A DNA stretch of 64,000 bases, taken from positions 310,001 to 374,000 of the forward strand of contig NZ_BAABRS010000003.1 in the NCBI RefSeq assembly GCF_039545095.1, read 5' to 3'. The notes beneath the pieces are model-generated. The model was not told the origin of the DNA. It saw only the letters and a list, made by a program, of their open reading frames with translations, and ran no database searches. This stretch comes from Fodinibius salicampi. GTDB taxonomy: Bacteria; Bacteroidota; Rhodothermia; Balneolales; Balneolaceae. Below are positions 25,942-35,615 of this stretch, piece by piece (position 1 is the stretch's first letter; every line of letters starts with the position of its first letter). The position numbers and the translations under genes were made by a program.

Positions 25942-26955
25942 ATGTCTTCCTATACACTCTCTGATTTTGAATATGACCTACCTGAGAAATTAATAGCCCA
26001 GGAACCCTCCAATCCACGCGACCATGCCCGCCTGTTAATCTATGATCGGAAGACAAAAAAAATAACCGACGATGTTTTTTATAACATCCAGGAATATCTA
26101 CCTGAGTACACCACCCTGGTTCTTAATAACAGCAAGGTGGATAAATGCCGTCTGCTTTTCGATGAGGGGAAAAAAGAAATTTTTATTCTGGATACGGTCA
26201 ATGATACTACTGTCCGGGCACTGGTGCGTCCCGGTAAAAAATTTAAAAAAGGGAAGACCGTTCAGCTAACTGACGAAATTAAAGCGACGGTATTAAATAT
26301 TGACGAAGAGGGCATCCGAACTCTGCAGTTAGAACCTTCGCTTAACAGTAATGTATATAAATCCCATCGGCATACTCCCTTCCCTCCATATATAGAGCAA
26401 GACGAATCTCTTTCTAAAGAATATCAAACTGTATATGCCCGCAGCCATAAATCAGGGGGGAGTAAAGCGGCCCCTACTGCCGGACTCCATTTTACCGATG
26501 GACTGCTTGAAAAACTCCAGGAATCCGGTATAGAACAAGCCGAGGTAACGTTGCACGTTGGACTGGGAACCTTTGCTCCGGTCAAAACTGAAACTATTGA
26601 GGAACATACGATGCATTCCGAGTGGTTTAAGCTTACCGCACAAACAGCTCAGCAGCTCAACCGTTCAAATCATATTACAGCCGTAGGTACTACCAGCGTC
26701 AGGGTATTGGAAAGCTGCCTGCAAGATAGCAGCCAATTTTCCTCTACCACAATGGATACCGACATATTTATCCGGCCCGGCTATCATTTCAAGGCTACAG
26801 ATGCGTTGATCACTAATTTCCATCTGCCTAAAAGCACTTTACTAATGCTGGTTGCCGCCTTCACCGGATATGATGAAATGAAAAAAATATATCAGCATGC
26901 CATCGACGAAGAATATCGTTTTTACTCCTTTGGCGATGCCATGCTGATACTGTAA
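25942..26955 (+). CDS. queA: S-adenosylmethionine:tRNA ribosyltransferase-isomerase
   Basis: 337 residues. QueA transfers and rearranges the ribose of SAM onto preQ1 in tRNA to form epoxyqueuosine. Motifs are SDFEYDLPEKLIAQEP at the start, DHARLLIYDR, YQTVYARSHKSGG with SKAAPTAGLHFTDGL, VTLHVGLGTFAPVK, and the C-terminal TNFHLPKSTLLMLVAAF and YRFYSFGDAMLI. In this copy the usual GSVAAPTAGLHF reads GGSKAAPTAGLHF. The family length is normal. It lies 85 bases after dinB on the same strand; I see no preQ1 riboswitch fold there. Confidence 0.95.
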   Translation: MSSYTLSDFEYDLPEKLIAQEPSNPRDHARLLIYDRKTKKITDDVFYNIQEYLPEYTTLVLNNSKVDKCRLLFDEGKKEIFILDTVNDTTVRALVRPGKKFKKGKTVQLTDEIKATVLNIDEEGIRTLQLEPSLNSNVYKSHRHTPFPPYIEQDESLSKEYQTVYARSHKSGGSKAAPTAGLHFTDGLLEKLQESGIEQAEVTLHVGLGTFAPVKTETIEEHTMHSEWFKLTAQTAQQLNRSNHITAVGTTSVRVLESCLQDSSQFSSTTMDTDIFIRPGYHFKATDALITNFHLPKSTLLMLVAAFTGYDEMKKIYQHAIDEEYRFYSFGDAMLIL

Positions 26956-26989
26956 ACTATTCGATAATTAAAATGAAACAGAATCCTAC

Positions 26990-27367
26990 TTATTGCTTAT
27001 CTGGATTTTGTTCCTGCTCCATTTGATTCATCTGTTCCTGCATGTCGTTACTGTCAACCATTTTCACCTGGTTTTTAAGTGATGTTGCAAGCTCTTCTAC
27101 ATCATCTTCTGACAGCACTTCATTCAAATCTTCGATACCAACCTTTTGCAGCAGATTATAAACCATGCGATTGAAGAGCATTTGTTGTGCTGCAGAGCTA
27201 AGCTGCATCAACTGCTCCTGAGGAACCTGTGCGCCGGAAAGCTTCACTTTATTCATGACTGGCTCCAGCAATGCCTCAATCTTTTTCGACATCTGCTTTT
27301 CCAGCTCTTTAGCATCTTGGTTTTCTTTACTGGTTACTTCATTGCCCTGTGGGTCAACTAATTTCAT
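26990..27367 (-). CDS. Small hydrophilic Gln/Met-rich protein of unknown function
   Basis: 125 residues, no signal peptide or membrane segment. The sequence is highly charged and helical, with coiled-coil-like stretches at about 15-45 and 90-120 and a C-terminal QEQMNQMEQEQN-type tail rich in Gln and Met. I recognise no family. It could be a small chaperone-like or DNA-associated protein, but nothing in the sequence decides. The ATG at 27367 follows an AT-rich leader; the gene is convergent with queA, whose stop is about 35 bases away. Confidence 0.6.
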   Translation of the reverse strand: MKLVDPQGNEVTSKENQDAKELEKQMSKKIEALLEPVMNKVKLSGAQVPQEQLMQLSSAAQQMLFNRMVYNLLQKVGIEDLNEVLSEDDVEELATSLKNQVKMVDSNDMQEQMNQMEQEQNPDKQ

Positions 27368-27544
27368 GTCAGTATTTAGTTTTTTAGCATTTTCTTCAAT
27401 TGTTTAACAATGTACAATAGGATATCGTTTATATTGGGAAACGGCAAATTATCCAAAGATTCACTGTATAAGGTTTTTTGATCATGTTTTATGATTATAA
27501 GACATAGTCATTCTTTCACCTTGAAATCGCCTTTTAATAAATGT

Positions 27545-30367
27545 TTAATCAGATAATGACTCGATATATAAAATAATTGCCTCGATCTCCTGATCAGACA
27601 AAACACCCAAAAATGAAGGCATTTCGGCTTCGTATCCCTCAGCAACTTTTTCGTTAGGCTCCAGAATAGATTCCTTGATATAGTCTGCATCTGCTACGAC
27701 GGTTGTGCTGTCTTTTAGCATGCGCTCAGAATTAAACAATCCTTGTACAGTAGGGCCAACTTTGCCCTCTGCTGTGCCGTCAACAGAGTGACATGCAATA
27801 CAGCCCGTCTCCTGGAACAATTCTTTTCCGCGCTCAACTGTTACCGGTATTTCTTCCTGTTGTCCATCAACCTGGCGATATTTTTCACTGAGTAACTCTT
27901 CTGTATTCACCTCTGGAAAGCCTTCCGCAGAAAAATCTGCAGGACGGACCTGATTCACCGTAAACCAAAGCTTGTCCTCAATAGTAGAATCATTTTCTGT
28001 CTTAAAATTGTACGAAACTTCCATCTGCATAACTTCCTGCATATCAGGAACTGCTAAAAATACACCTTGTTGATCTCCAGATAGATGAGCTGAGAATACA
28101 GGAAGCATCTCTTCGCCCGGAGAACCATCCAGTTTATAATGTCCTGACCCATACTTTTCTGTGCGCTGATAGTTCCACCGCTTAACCTGGTAATTTGCTA
28201 TATTCGCAACTGTTTCCTCATCCAGTTCTTCCCCAAAACGAATAAGAATACCACTCTCATATACTCCGAATCTTTCTGGCAGCAAGCTATTCTCACCAGT
28301 ATCCCGAAGCCGGATAAGCGCACTAATTTCTTCAGAGTTAGATCCCCAAAGCGAAAAGCCCCCTACATATAATTGTCCATCTACAGGATTTATATCTCCT
28401 TTCTGGGTTGGAGCAGGATAATATCCCGGTATAACCGAAACAGCTCCCTGTGCAGCCTCCCCGTCAATACTATCAATAAGCACTTTAAATAATCCAGGCC
28501 GACCATAGGATAGATGGATCATCTGCTCATTTAATGATCCCATTTTATCACTGTCAATCCATACCTGGCCGGCTCCCGAACGATCTACGCTATGGGGAAT
28601 CCAGGTAAGGGGTGGCGTTGTCTCCTGCGGCACAGGATCGCGATGGGCGGTAGCTGGCACTCCGTAATAGTCTCCTTCATCTACCAGCATAATTGGGGTT
28701 GAAGGCATCGAATGTCCCTGTTGGTCGGAAGCAGACAAAATACCCTTCTCAGGATGCATACCCAGGTACGGCCCCCGGAAACCCGTAGCATAATGATCAA
28801 TCTCCTGCCCATCTGAAGATATTTTTGATATAGATCCTGCATACTGCGAACCCACCCGAAAGCCTGCCAGTTCCTGTCGAACGGTAGTTGCTGTTTCAGG
28901 TCCCATGTCCAGCGCCCCAAATTTGGACACATAAAAGGATCCATCGGGAGACACAACCATATCGCTTGCCCATTCCCTGGTTTCCATGGACTGTTCCATC
29001 AGGCTGGAGAAATTTTCGTAATAATCTGCGTTCCCGTCATTATTTTTATCGTTAAATCGCACAATTCCTTCCTTCCCAAAAGTATAAATAGTATCCTGTA
29101 CAATCTCGATGCTTTGAGGCTCATACAAGCCGGAGGCGTATCGGTTCCACTCGAGAATTTCCTCTTCCTGACCGATGCCCTCGACGATCCAAACGTCCCC
29201 TTCAAAGGTTACAACGGCTGCACGCCCGTCACTAAAGAAAGCCACATCTACAACGCGCACATTTCGGTCCCAGGGATTAGGCAGAGGCAGCGTTAACTGG
29301 TCGACAGCATAGGCTGCAGTGTCCGGTGCGAGCTGGGCTTTTGTACGTACCGTCTGCGTCCAATAGGACGATCCTCCATCGCTTATCTCTGGAACTTCTA
29401 ACGACTGAGATTGTGCTTCGTTCATCAGCTGCGTAAAAATATCTCTTTCTGCTTGTTCTCCCTTCCAAAGGATCAGGCTAAATGTCGTATTTTCAGATGC
29501 AGCCTCCGCAGAAACCTGAACAGTTACATAGCGATCATCAATCACTTCAATGGAAATGCCCGGAGCTTCTGAAACCATCCCAACTGCTGTTACCATGTTT
29601 TCTTCCTGATGTATCCAGGCAGTGCTATCGGTTACCTCACTATTTTGAGCATTCGTGACCTCTGCGGCAGCCAGCGAAAGCGATTCATTGGAAGCGCCAA
29701 CTTCAAAGGTTCTAAGAAAAGCCGTTTCATCATTGGATTGAACACTGCCCGGTAGTTCAAGAATATCAGTTCCACCGATCGTATAATCCAGAACTACATC
29801 CTCGCCTTCCACATGAACCCCATTCCAGCTTCCGATTTCACTGGGTAATGGACCCCAGGCAGAATTTTCCGAATCAGTAGAAGAGGAACGAGGATCACTA
29901 AACTGATGGGTCCCAGCCATCCAGCCGGGATATAACCCCGTTGCAATTTTTGGATCACCCTCTATTGTGGGGATTTCATTATCCTTATTATGAAAATCGT
30001 GATATGAAATCTGGGCCATATTAACCATGGCAATAAAATCTCCGGTCCAGGCTGCCGACCATCGCAACATATCCGTATCGAAGCAGCTATAGGCTTCCGA
30101 TCCCAGTTGAATTGCCAAGCAACGCGGGGCAACATTTTCTTCAGGAAAACTATTGCCTAATTCACGAGCATCCAGAGAGGTAGTAATAAAAGGGAATTCA
30201 GGCTCTACAAAAGGAGCAAGGTCTTCCGCGTTAAGTTCCTGAGAAGTAATAACATCTCCTTGCTCTTCCTCATTACTGCAACCAGTCAATAGTATTACAG
30301 CAGAAAAGAACGCACAAATAATGAAGATGGAATATGGTTTAGATTCTGATATAAAACGAGCCCTCAT
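27545..30367 (-). CDS. Lipoprotein with DUF6797-like body and C-terminal cytochrome c domain
   Basis: 940 residues. An N-terminal hydrophobic stretch leads to lipobox LLTGC (Cys30), so it is likely lipid-anchored. The N-terminal half has no firm identity, but resembles the domain often fused to sugar-oxidising cytochrome proteins (DUF6797-like). The middle (about 350-620) has beta-propeller-like repeats such as VWIVEGIG and DGSFYVSKFGALDMG. A mono-heme cytochrome c ends the protein: CIACHS (about 855-859), with PTVQGLF and EMPSFLGVLSDQEI, where Met is the likely axial ligand. The start is the ATG at 30367; a GTG at 30373 also reads in frame. It probably passes electrons from a substrate oxidation. 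It is the last gene of the cassette, 143 bases after DUF6807. Confidence 0.72.
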   Translation of the reverse strand: MRARFISESKPYSIFIICAFFSAVILLTGCSNEEEQGDVITSQELNAEDLAPFVEPEFPFITTSLDARELGNSFPEENVAPRCLAIQLGSEAYSCFDTDMLRWSAAWTGDFIAMVNMAQISYHDFHNKDNEIPTIEGDPKIATGLYPGWMAGTHQFSDPRSSSTDSENSAWGPLPSEIGSWNGVHVEGEDVVLDYTIGGTDILELPGSVQSNDETAFLRTFEVGASNESLSLAAAEVTNAQNSEVTDSTAWIHQEENMVTAVGMVSEAPGISIEVIDDRYVTVQVSAEAASENTTFSLILWKGEQAERDIFTQLMNEAQSQSLEVPEISDGGSSYWTQTVRTKAQLAPDTAAYAVDQLTLPLPNPWDRNVRVVDVAFFSDGRAAVVTFEGDVWIVEGIGQEEEILEWNRYASGLYEPQSIEIVQDTIYTFGKEGIVRFNDKNNDGNADYYENFSSLMEQSMETREWASDMVVSPDGSFYVSKFGALDMGPETATTVRQELAGFRVGSQYAGSISKISSDGQEIDHYATGFRGPYLGMHPEKGILSASDQQGHSMPSTPIMLVDEGDYYGVPATAHRDPVPQETTPPLTWIPHSVDRSGAGQVWIDSDKMGSLNEQMIHLSYGRPGLFKVLIDSIDGEAAQGAVSVIPGYYPAPTQKGDINPVDGQLYVGGFSLWGSNSEEISALIRLRDTGENSLLPERFGVYESGILIRFGEELDEETVANIANYQVKRWNYQRTEKYGSGHYKLDGSPGEEMLPVFSAHLSGDQQGVFLAVPDMQEVMQMEVSYNFKTENDSTIEDKLWFTVNQVRPADFSAEGFPEVNTEELLSEKYRQVDGQQEEIPVTVERGKELFQETGCIACHSVDGTAEGKVGPTVQGLFNSERMLKDSTTVVADADYIKESILEPNEKVAEGYEAEMPSFLGVLSDQEIEAIILYIESLSD

Positions 30368-30510
30368 AAACACAATATTTAGACTTTCAAATTAAAAGTG
30401 TACTATCCACAAATTTTAGCTTTATATATTTATTAAAAAATAAAAGAACGACTCTTTCTTCTTTTAATAACCACTTGTATAGTATTTTTACCGTATCCAA
30501 AAACTCTAAT

Positions 30511-31746
30511 TTATTCTGAAGATACCGTAACGCCTGGTGGATAGGCATAATCATTCCACAGTCTATCAAGTTCTTCGGGATCAGGTTCGCCATCCAATGT
30601 AATATATCGATAACGCATTACATAGGGAGACCCTGGTTCTATAACCATATCACCAAGCTGCATGGGTGCATATACAAAATAGGGAATATCCGGATGGATA
30701 CGCACCGGTTGTGGGGACCGATAATTGTCGGGATGACTTAAAATAGCAATTCCTGCTTTCTCACCTTCGACCCTTCCCCCCATATAGCTCCATTTAGCAC
30801 GGGTGGCATTAGCATCTTCCCGATCAAGCCCTTTAGAAGTCAAAAAGCTAACATTCTCCGGGTTGCTCCAGTTCTCATGTCCCCGGAATGCCGCTCCGCC
30901 ATAATGGTATTCCGGAAGTACCAAGGGTTGGGCGGTATTGGCCGTATGGGTCATTGTGATATCAAAGATGTGATATGGGCTTTCATCCGGATTATTATAT
31001 GTTCGCAATTTCCACTCTTCGTTGAGAGCAATGACAGGAGCCGACGAAGACAGATCTACATAATAATTTTTAGCCTTTAAACCACTGTGTACAGGCCCCT
31101 GCCAGGCCGTCTCTACCGAATCGGCATGATCCACTCGTGCCGTATTATTGTGTGCATTCCAAAAGTCGGGAGTTCGTCCCTGAAATTCCGTATTGGTCCA
31201 CGCCGACCAGATACCGTAATGGTGCGGATGTTGTTCGGTATCCAGATGGCCGGTTACGCGTACGCCATTGGGCGAATAGACCGGATGGATATAGCCCCCG
31301 CGTTTATATCGCTCATCTAACCCTTCTGGCAGGATATTCTCTTTATAATAAAAAGACAAGATCGACTGATTTCCCTTTTCAAAGGAGAGCGTTCTCTCAT
31401 TAAAAGTATAGGTAACCTCTTTTCCAACAGATGAAGCCGGAACCGGAGATTCCTCCATTCGGTATTTTCTTGTTGCCTTAGCCTCCAGGCTTTCTATTAT
31501 AAACCACCCGGTATTATGGGCATCAACCTGAATAAGAGTGCTCCCTTCCGACTCACTTTCCAATTTATAGACGCCTGATCCTACAGAATCTGTAAGCGCA
31601 ACGGATACTACCGTATTCAGACGATCAAATCCACCGGCCGAAACTGTAATATTATATTGAGCCTTTGCTTCCGAAGGAATAACACATCCAACAAAGAACG
31701 CCACAAAAAAGCCAACTAAAAAAGAAATGCTGTATTTTCTAAACAT
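30511..31746 (-). CDS. PmoA/DUF6807 family exported protein
   Basis: 411 residues with a signal peptide (about 1-30, ending SEAKAQ). The body matches the DUF6807 ('PmoA') family of Bacteroidota and Planctomycetes: YKENILPEG, GGYIHPVYSPNGVRVTGH, HPHHYGIWSAWTNTEF, the long middle with YHIFDITMTHTANT, and YHYGGAAFRGHENWS and FVYAPMQLGDM. Despite the PmoA name it shows no relation to methane monooxygenase. The activity is unknown; its clustering with dehydrogenases and glycan genes suggests sugar-derivative processing. The start is the ATG at 31746, 10 bases after the transporter stop, so they are co-translated. Confidence 0.78.
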   Translation of the reverse strand: MFRKYSISFLVGFFVAFFVGCVIPSEAKAQYNITVSAGGFDRLNTVVSVALTDSVGSGVYKLESESEGSTLIQVDAHNTGWFIIESLEAKATRKYRMEESPVPASSVGKEVTYTFNERTLSFEKGNQSILSFYYKENILPEGLDERYKRGGYIHPVYSPNGVRVTGHLDTEQHPHHYGIWSAWTNTEFQGRTPDFWNAHNNTARVDHADSVETAWQGPVHSGLKAKNYYVDLSSSAPVIALNEEWKLRTYNNPDESPYHIFDITMTHTANTAQPLVLPEYHYGGAAFRGHENWSNPENVSFLTSKGLDREDANATRAKWSYMGGRVEGEKAGIAILSHPDNYRSPQPVRIHPDIPYFVYAPMQLGDMVIEPGSPYVMRYRYITLDGEPDPEELDRLWNDYAYPPGVTVSSE

Positions 31747-31756
31747 AGTCAAGAGG

Positions 31757-33325
31757 TTAACTTAAAAGTGTACTAATTCCTTCCGGCACTACTCCTATAT
31801 CGATCCCCAGAAACAGCGTAAAGAGGAAATAAGTGAGGAGTGTAATCAACATTGCAAAGAATAAATTCAGAACCAGTCCGGCCCGTACCATTTGTGGTAT
31901 GTTCATAACGCCACTACCATATACAATAGCATTGGGCGGGGTAGCCACCGGAAGCATAAATGCACAACTCGCTACCATCGTTATCGGAATGGCAAAGAGC
32001 AATGGATCCTGACCAATACCAATAGCTACCGAAGCGATAACCGGTAAGAAAGCGGCGGCAGTGGCAGAATTACTGGCCAGCTCAGTAAACATGATAATAA
32101 TAATTGCAATAACAAATATGGCTAAAATTACAGGCCAGGTCCCTAAAATTGAGAAATACCCTCCGACCCATTCGGCCAAACCAGTACGCTGAATGGCTCC
32201 TGCTAGTGAAAGGCCACCACCGAATAAGATCAAGACTCCCCAAGGCACTTCTTCTGCATCCTTCCAGCGCATAATAAATACCGATTTGCCCATATTAACA
32301 GGAATAAGGAATAAAAGAAGTGCTCCGAATATAGCGATACTAGCATCGGAAAGGCCAGGTATGTATGATTCCAAAAGCGGACGGGTCATCCAGAGTGTAG
32401 CGACAAGAGTAAAAACTGACCCCACAATCATTTCTGGGCGAGTAATATTACCTAACCGCTCCATCTCCTCATCAATATATTTCCGTCCTCCTGGAATTGT
32501 TTTTAGTCGCACAGGAAATACGATACTTGTTAGAGAATAGAAAATAATGGGGAGTCCTAAAATAACCACGGGAACACCCAACCCCATCCATTGGGCAAAC
32601 GTAATTTCCATATTGTAAGCATCGCTCACAAAGGCAATCATTAGGGCATTTGTGGGCGTACCAATTACGGTCCCCAATCCACCGACATTGGCCGCATAGG
32701 CAATTCCTAGCATTAAGGCCAAAGCAAAGTTCCTGTTTTGCCGCAGCTTTTCTGGGTCCTGGGTTCCGGTTTTAGTCAGCTGAATAACCGAAAGGCCAAT
32801 AGGTAACATCATCATGGTAGCGGCGGTATTGCTAACCCACATACTCATAAAAGCGGATGAAATAATAAACCCAGCAATAATATTTCGGGGCTTTGCGCCA
32901 ATAAAACTGATAATTCCCAAAGCAATGCGTCGATGCAGATCCCATCGTTTCATTGCAATTGCAATAATAAATCCTCCCAGAAACAGATAGATCATCGGAT
33001 CGGCATAGGGAGCCGCCGCGGTATCTATATCAGTAATTCCAAAGATTGGAAACAGAACAAGCGGCAAAAGAGCGGTAGCAAAAATCGGAATCACTTCTGT
33101 TACCCACCAAGTAGCCATTAACAGTGCAACCGCCGCTGTTCGCCAGCCTGCAAGACTTAAATTTTCCGGCGGACTTGAAAAAAGCATGAGGACAAAGACT
33201 AATAGTCCTCCAAAGAATCCAATCCATTTAGTTAACGGAATGGGTTTTCCCTCGGCCTCTCCCATCCCAAATTGTGCTTCCTCACCTGATTGTTCTGCCT
33301 TTTTCTGTGAATCTGTTTCTTCCAT
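31757..33325 (-). CDS. SLC13/DASS-family anion:Na+ symporter
   Basis: 522 residues, inner-membrane transporter with about 11-12 hydrophobic segments. The paired SNT-type motifs that bind sodium and substrate are visible: VSNTAATMMMLPIG (about 170) and ASNSATAAAFLPV (about 420). LGIAYAANVGGLGTVIGTPTNAL is another family signature. The first 40 residues are cytoplasmic and charged. Characterised members carry di- or tricarboxylates, sulfate or related anions; here a sugar acid such as a uronate or its breakdown product is a guess from context. It leads directly into the DUF6807 gene. Confidence 0.9.
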   Translation of the reverse strand: MEETDSQKKAEQSGEEAQFGMGEAEGKPIPLTKWIGFFGGLLVFVLMLFSSPPENLSLAGWRTAAVALLMATWWVTEVIPIFATALLPLVLFPIFGITDIDTAAAPYADPMIYLFLGGFIIAIAMKRWDLHRRIALGIISFIGAKPRNIIAGFIISSAFMSMWVSNTAATMMMLPIGLSVIQLTKTGTQDPEKLRQNRNFALALMLGIAYAANVGGLGTVIGTPTNALMIAFVSDAYNMEITFAQWMGLGVPVVILGLPIIFYSLTSIVFPVRLKTIPGGRKYIDEEMERLGNITRPEMIVGSVFTLVATLWMTRPLLESYIPGLSDASIAIFGALLLFLIPVNMGKSVFIMRWKDAEEVPWGVLILFGGGLSLAGAIQRTGLAEWVGGYFSILGTWPVILAIFVIAIIIIMFTELASNSATAAAFLPVIASVAIGIGQDPLLFAIPITMVASCAFMLPVATPPNAIVYGSGVMNIPQMVRAGLVLNLFFAMLITLLTYFLFTLFLGIDIGVVPEGISTLLS

Positions 33326-33400
33326 TATATTTTACCCACAAAATTATTATTAATTTAAAATAAATTATTTAATCCCCTTCTATTTCTATTGTCTTTAGTC

Positions 33401-34171
33401 CTATAGTCGTTGTAAACTGAGTCCCCCGTCAACCATCATTACCTCACCTGTTGAATAGGGAAAATCTCCGCTCACAAGCGAGAGAACTGCTTTGCCAACA
33501 TCTTCCGGATATCCCCACCGTGGCTGAATTGTTAGTCCTTCTGCAATCAATTTATCATATTTTTCTTCTACACCAGAGGTCATATCAGTTTTAATAATAC
33601 CCGGGCGGACTTCATAAACCGGGATATCGTATTCGGCCATACGTGCAGCCCAAATCTTATTATGCATGGCTATCCCGGCCTTTGATATACAATACTCTCC
33701 TCGTTTGGGCGATACAATGGTTGCCGAAATAGATCCGATATTTATAATGCTTCCCTTAAATGAATCATCAGCTTTTTTTTGCTCTGCCAACCATCGTGCC
33801 ACGGCCTGCGTGAGAAAATAAGGACCCTGAAGATTGATACGCATTAGGCGTTCAAAACTTTCTTCGCTAGCTTTTAGCGGATCCTGACGCTCTTTGGGAG
33901 CTACACCTGCATTGTTAACGAGAACATTGAGTCGCCCAAAATGCGAACGGATCTTATTAACAATAGCTTCGCGATCTTTAGCTAATCCTATATCTCCCTG
34001 GCAATAGATTACCTCAGCTCCCTCCGAACTCAGCTCCTCTATAACATCCTGTACCTTTTCCTCCCCGCGGACACCGTTAAAAGCAATATTATATCCGTTT
34101 TGGCTAAGTTTTTTGGCAATTCCCAATCCAATTCCCCGTGATCCACCGGTTACCAATGCAACAGGTTTCAT
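33401..34171 (-). CDS. SDR-family oxidoreductase (FabG/KduD-like)
   Basis: 256 residues, classical short-chain dehydrogenase. The NAD(P)-binding motif is TGGSRGIGLGIAK (about 8-20), NNAGVAP follows near residue 90, and the catalytic set is Ser in INIGSIS and Tyr/Lys in YCISKAG (about 165-170). The end MMVDGGLSL is typical. The sequence is like 3-ketoacyl-ACP reductases, but its place in a sugar-acid cassette suggests it oxidises or reduces a sugar acid such as a keto-deoxy sugar. It starts 2 bases after the GH88 stop and precedes the transporter by 75 bases. Confidence 0.85.
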   Translation of the reverse strand: MKPVALVTGGSRGIGLGIAKKLSQNGYNIAFNGVRGEEKVQDVIEELSSEGAEVIYCQGDIGLAKDREAIVNKIRSHFGRLNVLVNNAGVAPKERQDPLKASEESFERLMRINLQGPYFLTQAVARWLAEQKKADDSFKGSIINIGSISATIVSPKRGEYCISKAGIAMHNKIWAARMAEYDIPVYEVRPGIIKTDMTSGVEEKYDKLIAEGLTIQPRWGYPEDVGKAVLSLVSGDFPYSTGEVMMVDGGLSLQRL

Positions 34172-34173
34172 AG

Positions 34174-35565
34174 TTATACCTCAGACTTTATTCCATTAAA
34201 AAAAGTGTAATAAGGAGCCTCATTGTAGATGCGTGTCAGATAGAGAGCCAGTTCGCGCATGTGATAATCCCCCCACATACTCGACTCTCCGCAGGGTATG
34301 CTTTGTCCTTCCGGTATATAATCCCAACCGTTCGGCCGGTGATACACCGAATGAAGTAATAGTCCCTGATGGGATTCGTCGGTACTCAGATAGGGTTCAT
34401 CCAGCAAAGTACGGCCAACGGTTAAGCCCGCCTGCCAATAACGACTTCCATCTTCCTGTTCATTATTTGTGTTTAGATAATGTCCAAGGCGTAACAAGCC
34501 CTGGGCGCCAATAGCTGCGGCTGAGCTGTCTACCGGCTCAAAATCGTTATACGGATCCGCCGGCACCTGGGTGTAGTCTCCGAGCTTATGCAGTTGGGGA
34601 GCTCCGGTATCCCAGTAAGGAATGCCATCCAGAGAGGTATGGTCAATATAAAAATCACATGTAGCCTTAGCTGCCTCGAGCATCATCTTTTCAATAGCAG
34701 ATCGTCCTCCAAAAGGCTCAAGTTCCTCATCATCAATTGTTTCCAGCCATTCCAGCTGTTCGGCAAACCCACACATCGCCCAGGCCAATCCCCGTGTCCA
34801 TGTGGAAAAGGGGGAGTAGCCCTGCTGGGAATTCGGGCAGCGATACTGGCCGTCTGTAACATTAAACACCGATTCATGAGCAGTTCGTCCCCGAATATCG
34901 TAGGGGGCATCCGTTGATCCATAATAGATATTATAGCGGGCCGTCTTACGAGCATGCTGTATCAAACGCTCCAGCAGGGAAATGGGTTCATCGTGCTCTC
35001 CATACAAAGTATGCCCAAGCTGATGGCTAATTGCCAGAGCCCTAAGGGTTCGAACGGTATCAACGAACAGGGAGTGCGGACCATTAAACGAGTGAATAAA
35101 CCCTTCTCCATCTTCAGTGGTAGTCCAACGGGCAGCCTGTACCGCCCCGGTGCTTTTCAGGGCTAAATCATAAAACTCATTTTCCCATTTATCCGCTTCT
35201 ATTCGTCCTTCATGGCTAAGTCGGCGGAGAGCGCCGTATGTACTTACGTTATTGAATCCATGGTCATGAACTCCTATATGCGTAATATGAGGAGCCATTT
35301 CATTAATGGTAGCCTCCCGGGCCATATCCAGAAACTCCGTATCATCGGTTACATCGTACTGTAAGATCTCTGATCCGAATTGAAATCCCTGCGTCCACTC
35401 GGTCCATCCACGTGAAGTGTATTTTCCTCTTTTGGTAAAAACCGGTGACCCTTTAGCGGTATCGTATTCATCTCGAATCAATCGTATTTTTTGACCCGAA
35501 AGTTTCCAAAACCTATTGAGTAATTCCTGAAGATCTTCAGCTACAAGATCATCTTTTATTTTCAT
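34174..35565 (-). CDS. GH88-like unsaturated glucuronyl hydrolase
   Basis: 463 residues, no signal peptide, so cytoplasmic. The (alpha/alpha)6 barrel of GH88 is supported by QFGSEILQY, HDHGFNN with D101, SLFVDTVRTLRAL with D169, and FSTWTRGLAWAMCGFAEQLEWL. D101 and D169 align with the two catalytic Asp of UGL (Asp88 and Asp149, spacing similar). Such enzymes remove a 4,5-unsaturated uronic acid from oligosaccharides left by a polysaccharide lyase; no lyase is in the window. It is flanked by a Gfo/Idh/MocA gene (50 bases upstream) and the SDR (2 bases downstream), so the unit looks like one operon. Confidence 0.85.
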   Translation of the reverse strand: MKIKDDLVAEDLQELLNRFWKLSGQKIRLIRDEYDTAKGSPVFTKRGKYTSRGWTEWTQGFQFGSEILQYDVTDDTEFLDMAREATINEMAPHITHIGVHDHGFNNVSTYGALRRLSHEGRIEADKWENEFYDLALKSTGAVQAARWTTTEDGEGFIHSFNGPHSLFVDTVRTLRALAISHQLGHTLYGEHDEPISLLERLIQHARKTARYNIYYGSTDAPYDIRGRTAHESVFNVTDGQYRCPNSQQGYSPFSTWTRGLAWAMCGFAEQLEWLETIDDEELEPFGGRSAIEKMMLEAAKATCDFYIDHTSLDGIPYWDTGAPQLHKLGDYTQVPADPYNDFEPVDSSAAAIGAQGLLRLGHYLNTNNEQEDGSRYWQAGLTVGRTLLDEPYLSTDESHQGLLLHSVYHRPNGWDYIPEGQSIPCGESSMWGDYHMRELALYLTRIYNEAPYYTFFNGIKSEV

Positions 35566-35615
35566 TATAGTGCCTGCTTCTATTTCTTTGTTCTAAATAT
35601 TTGCGGTGATTATAA

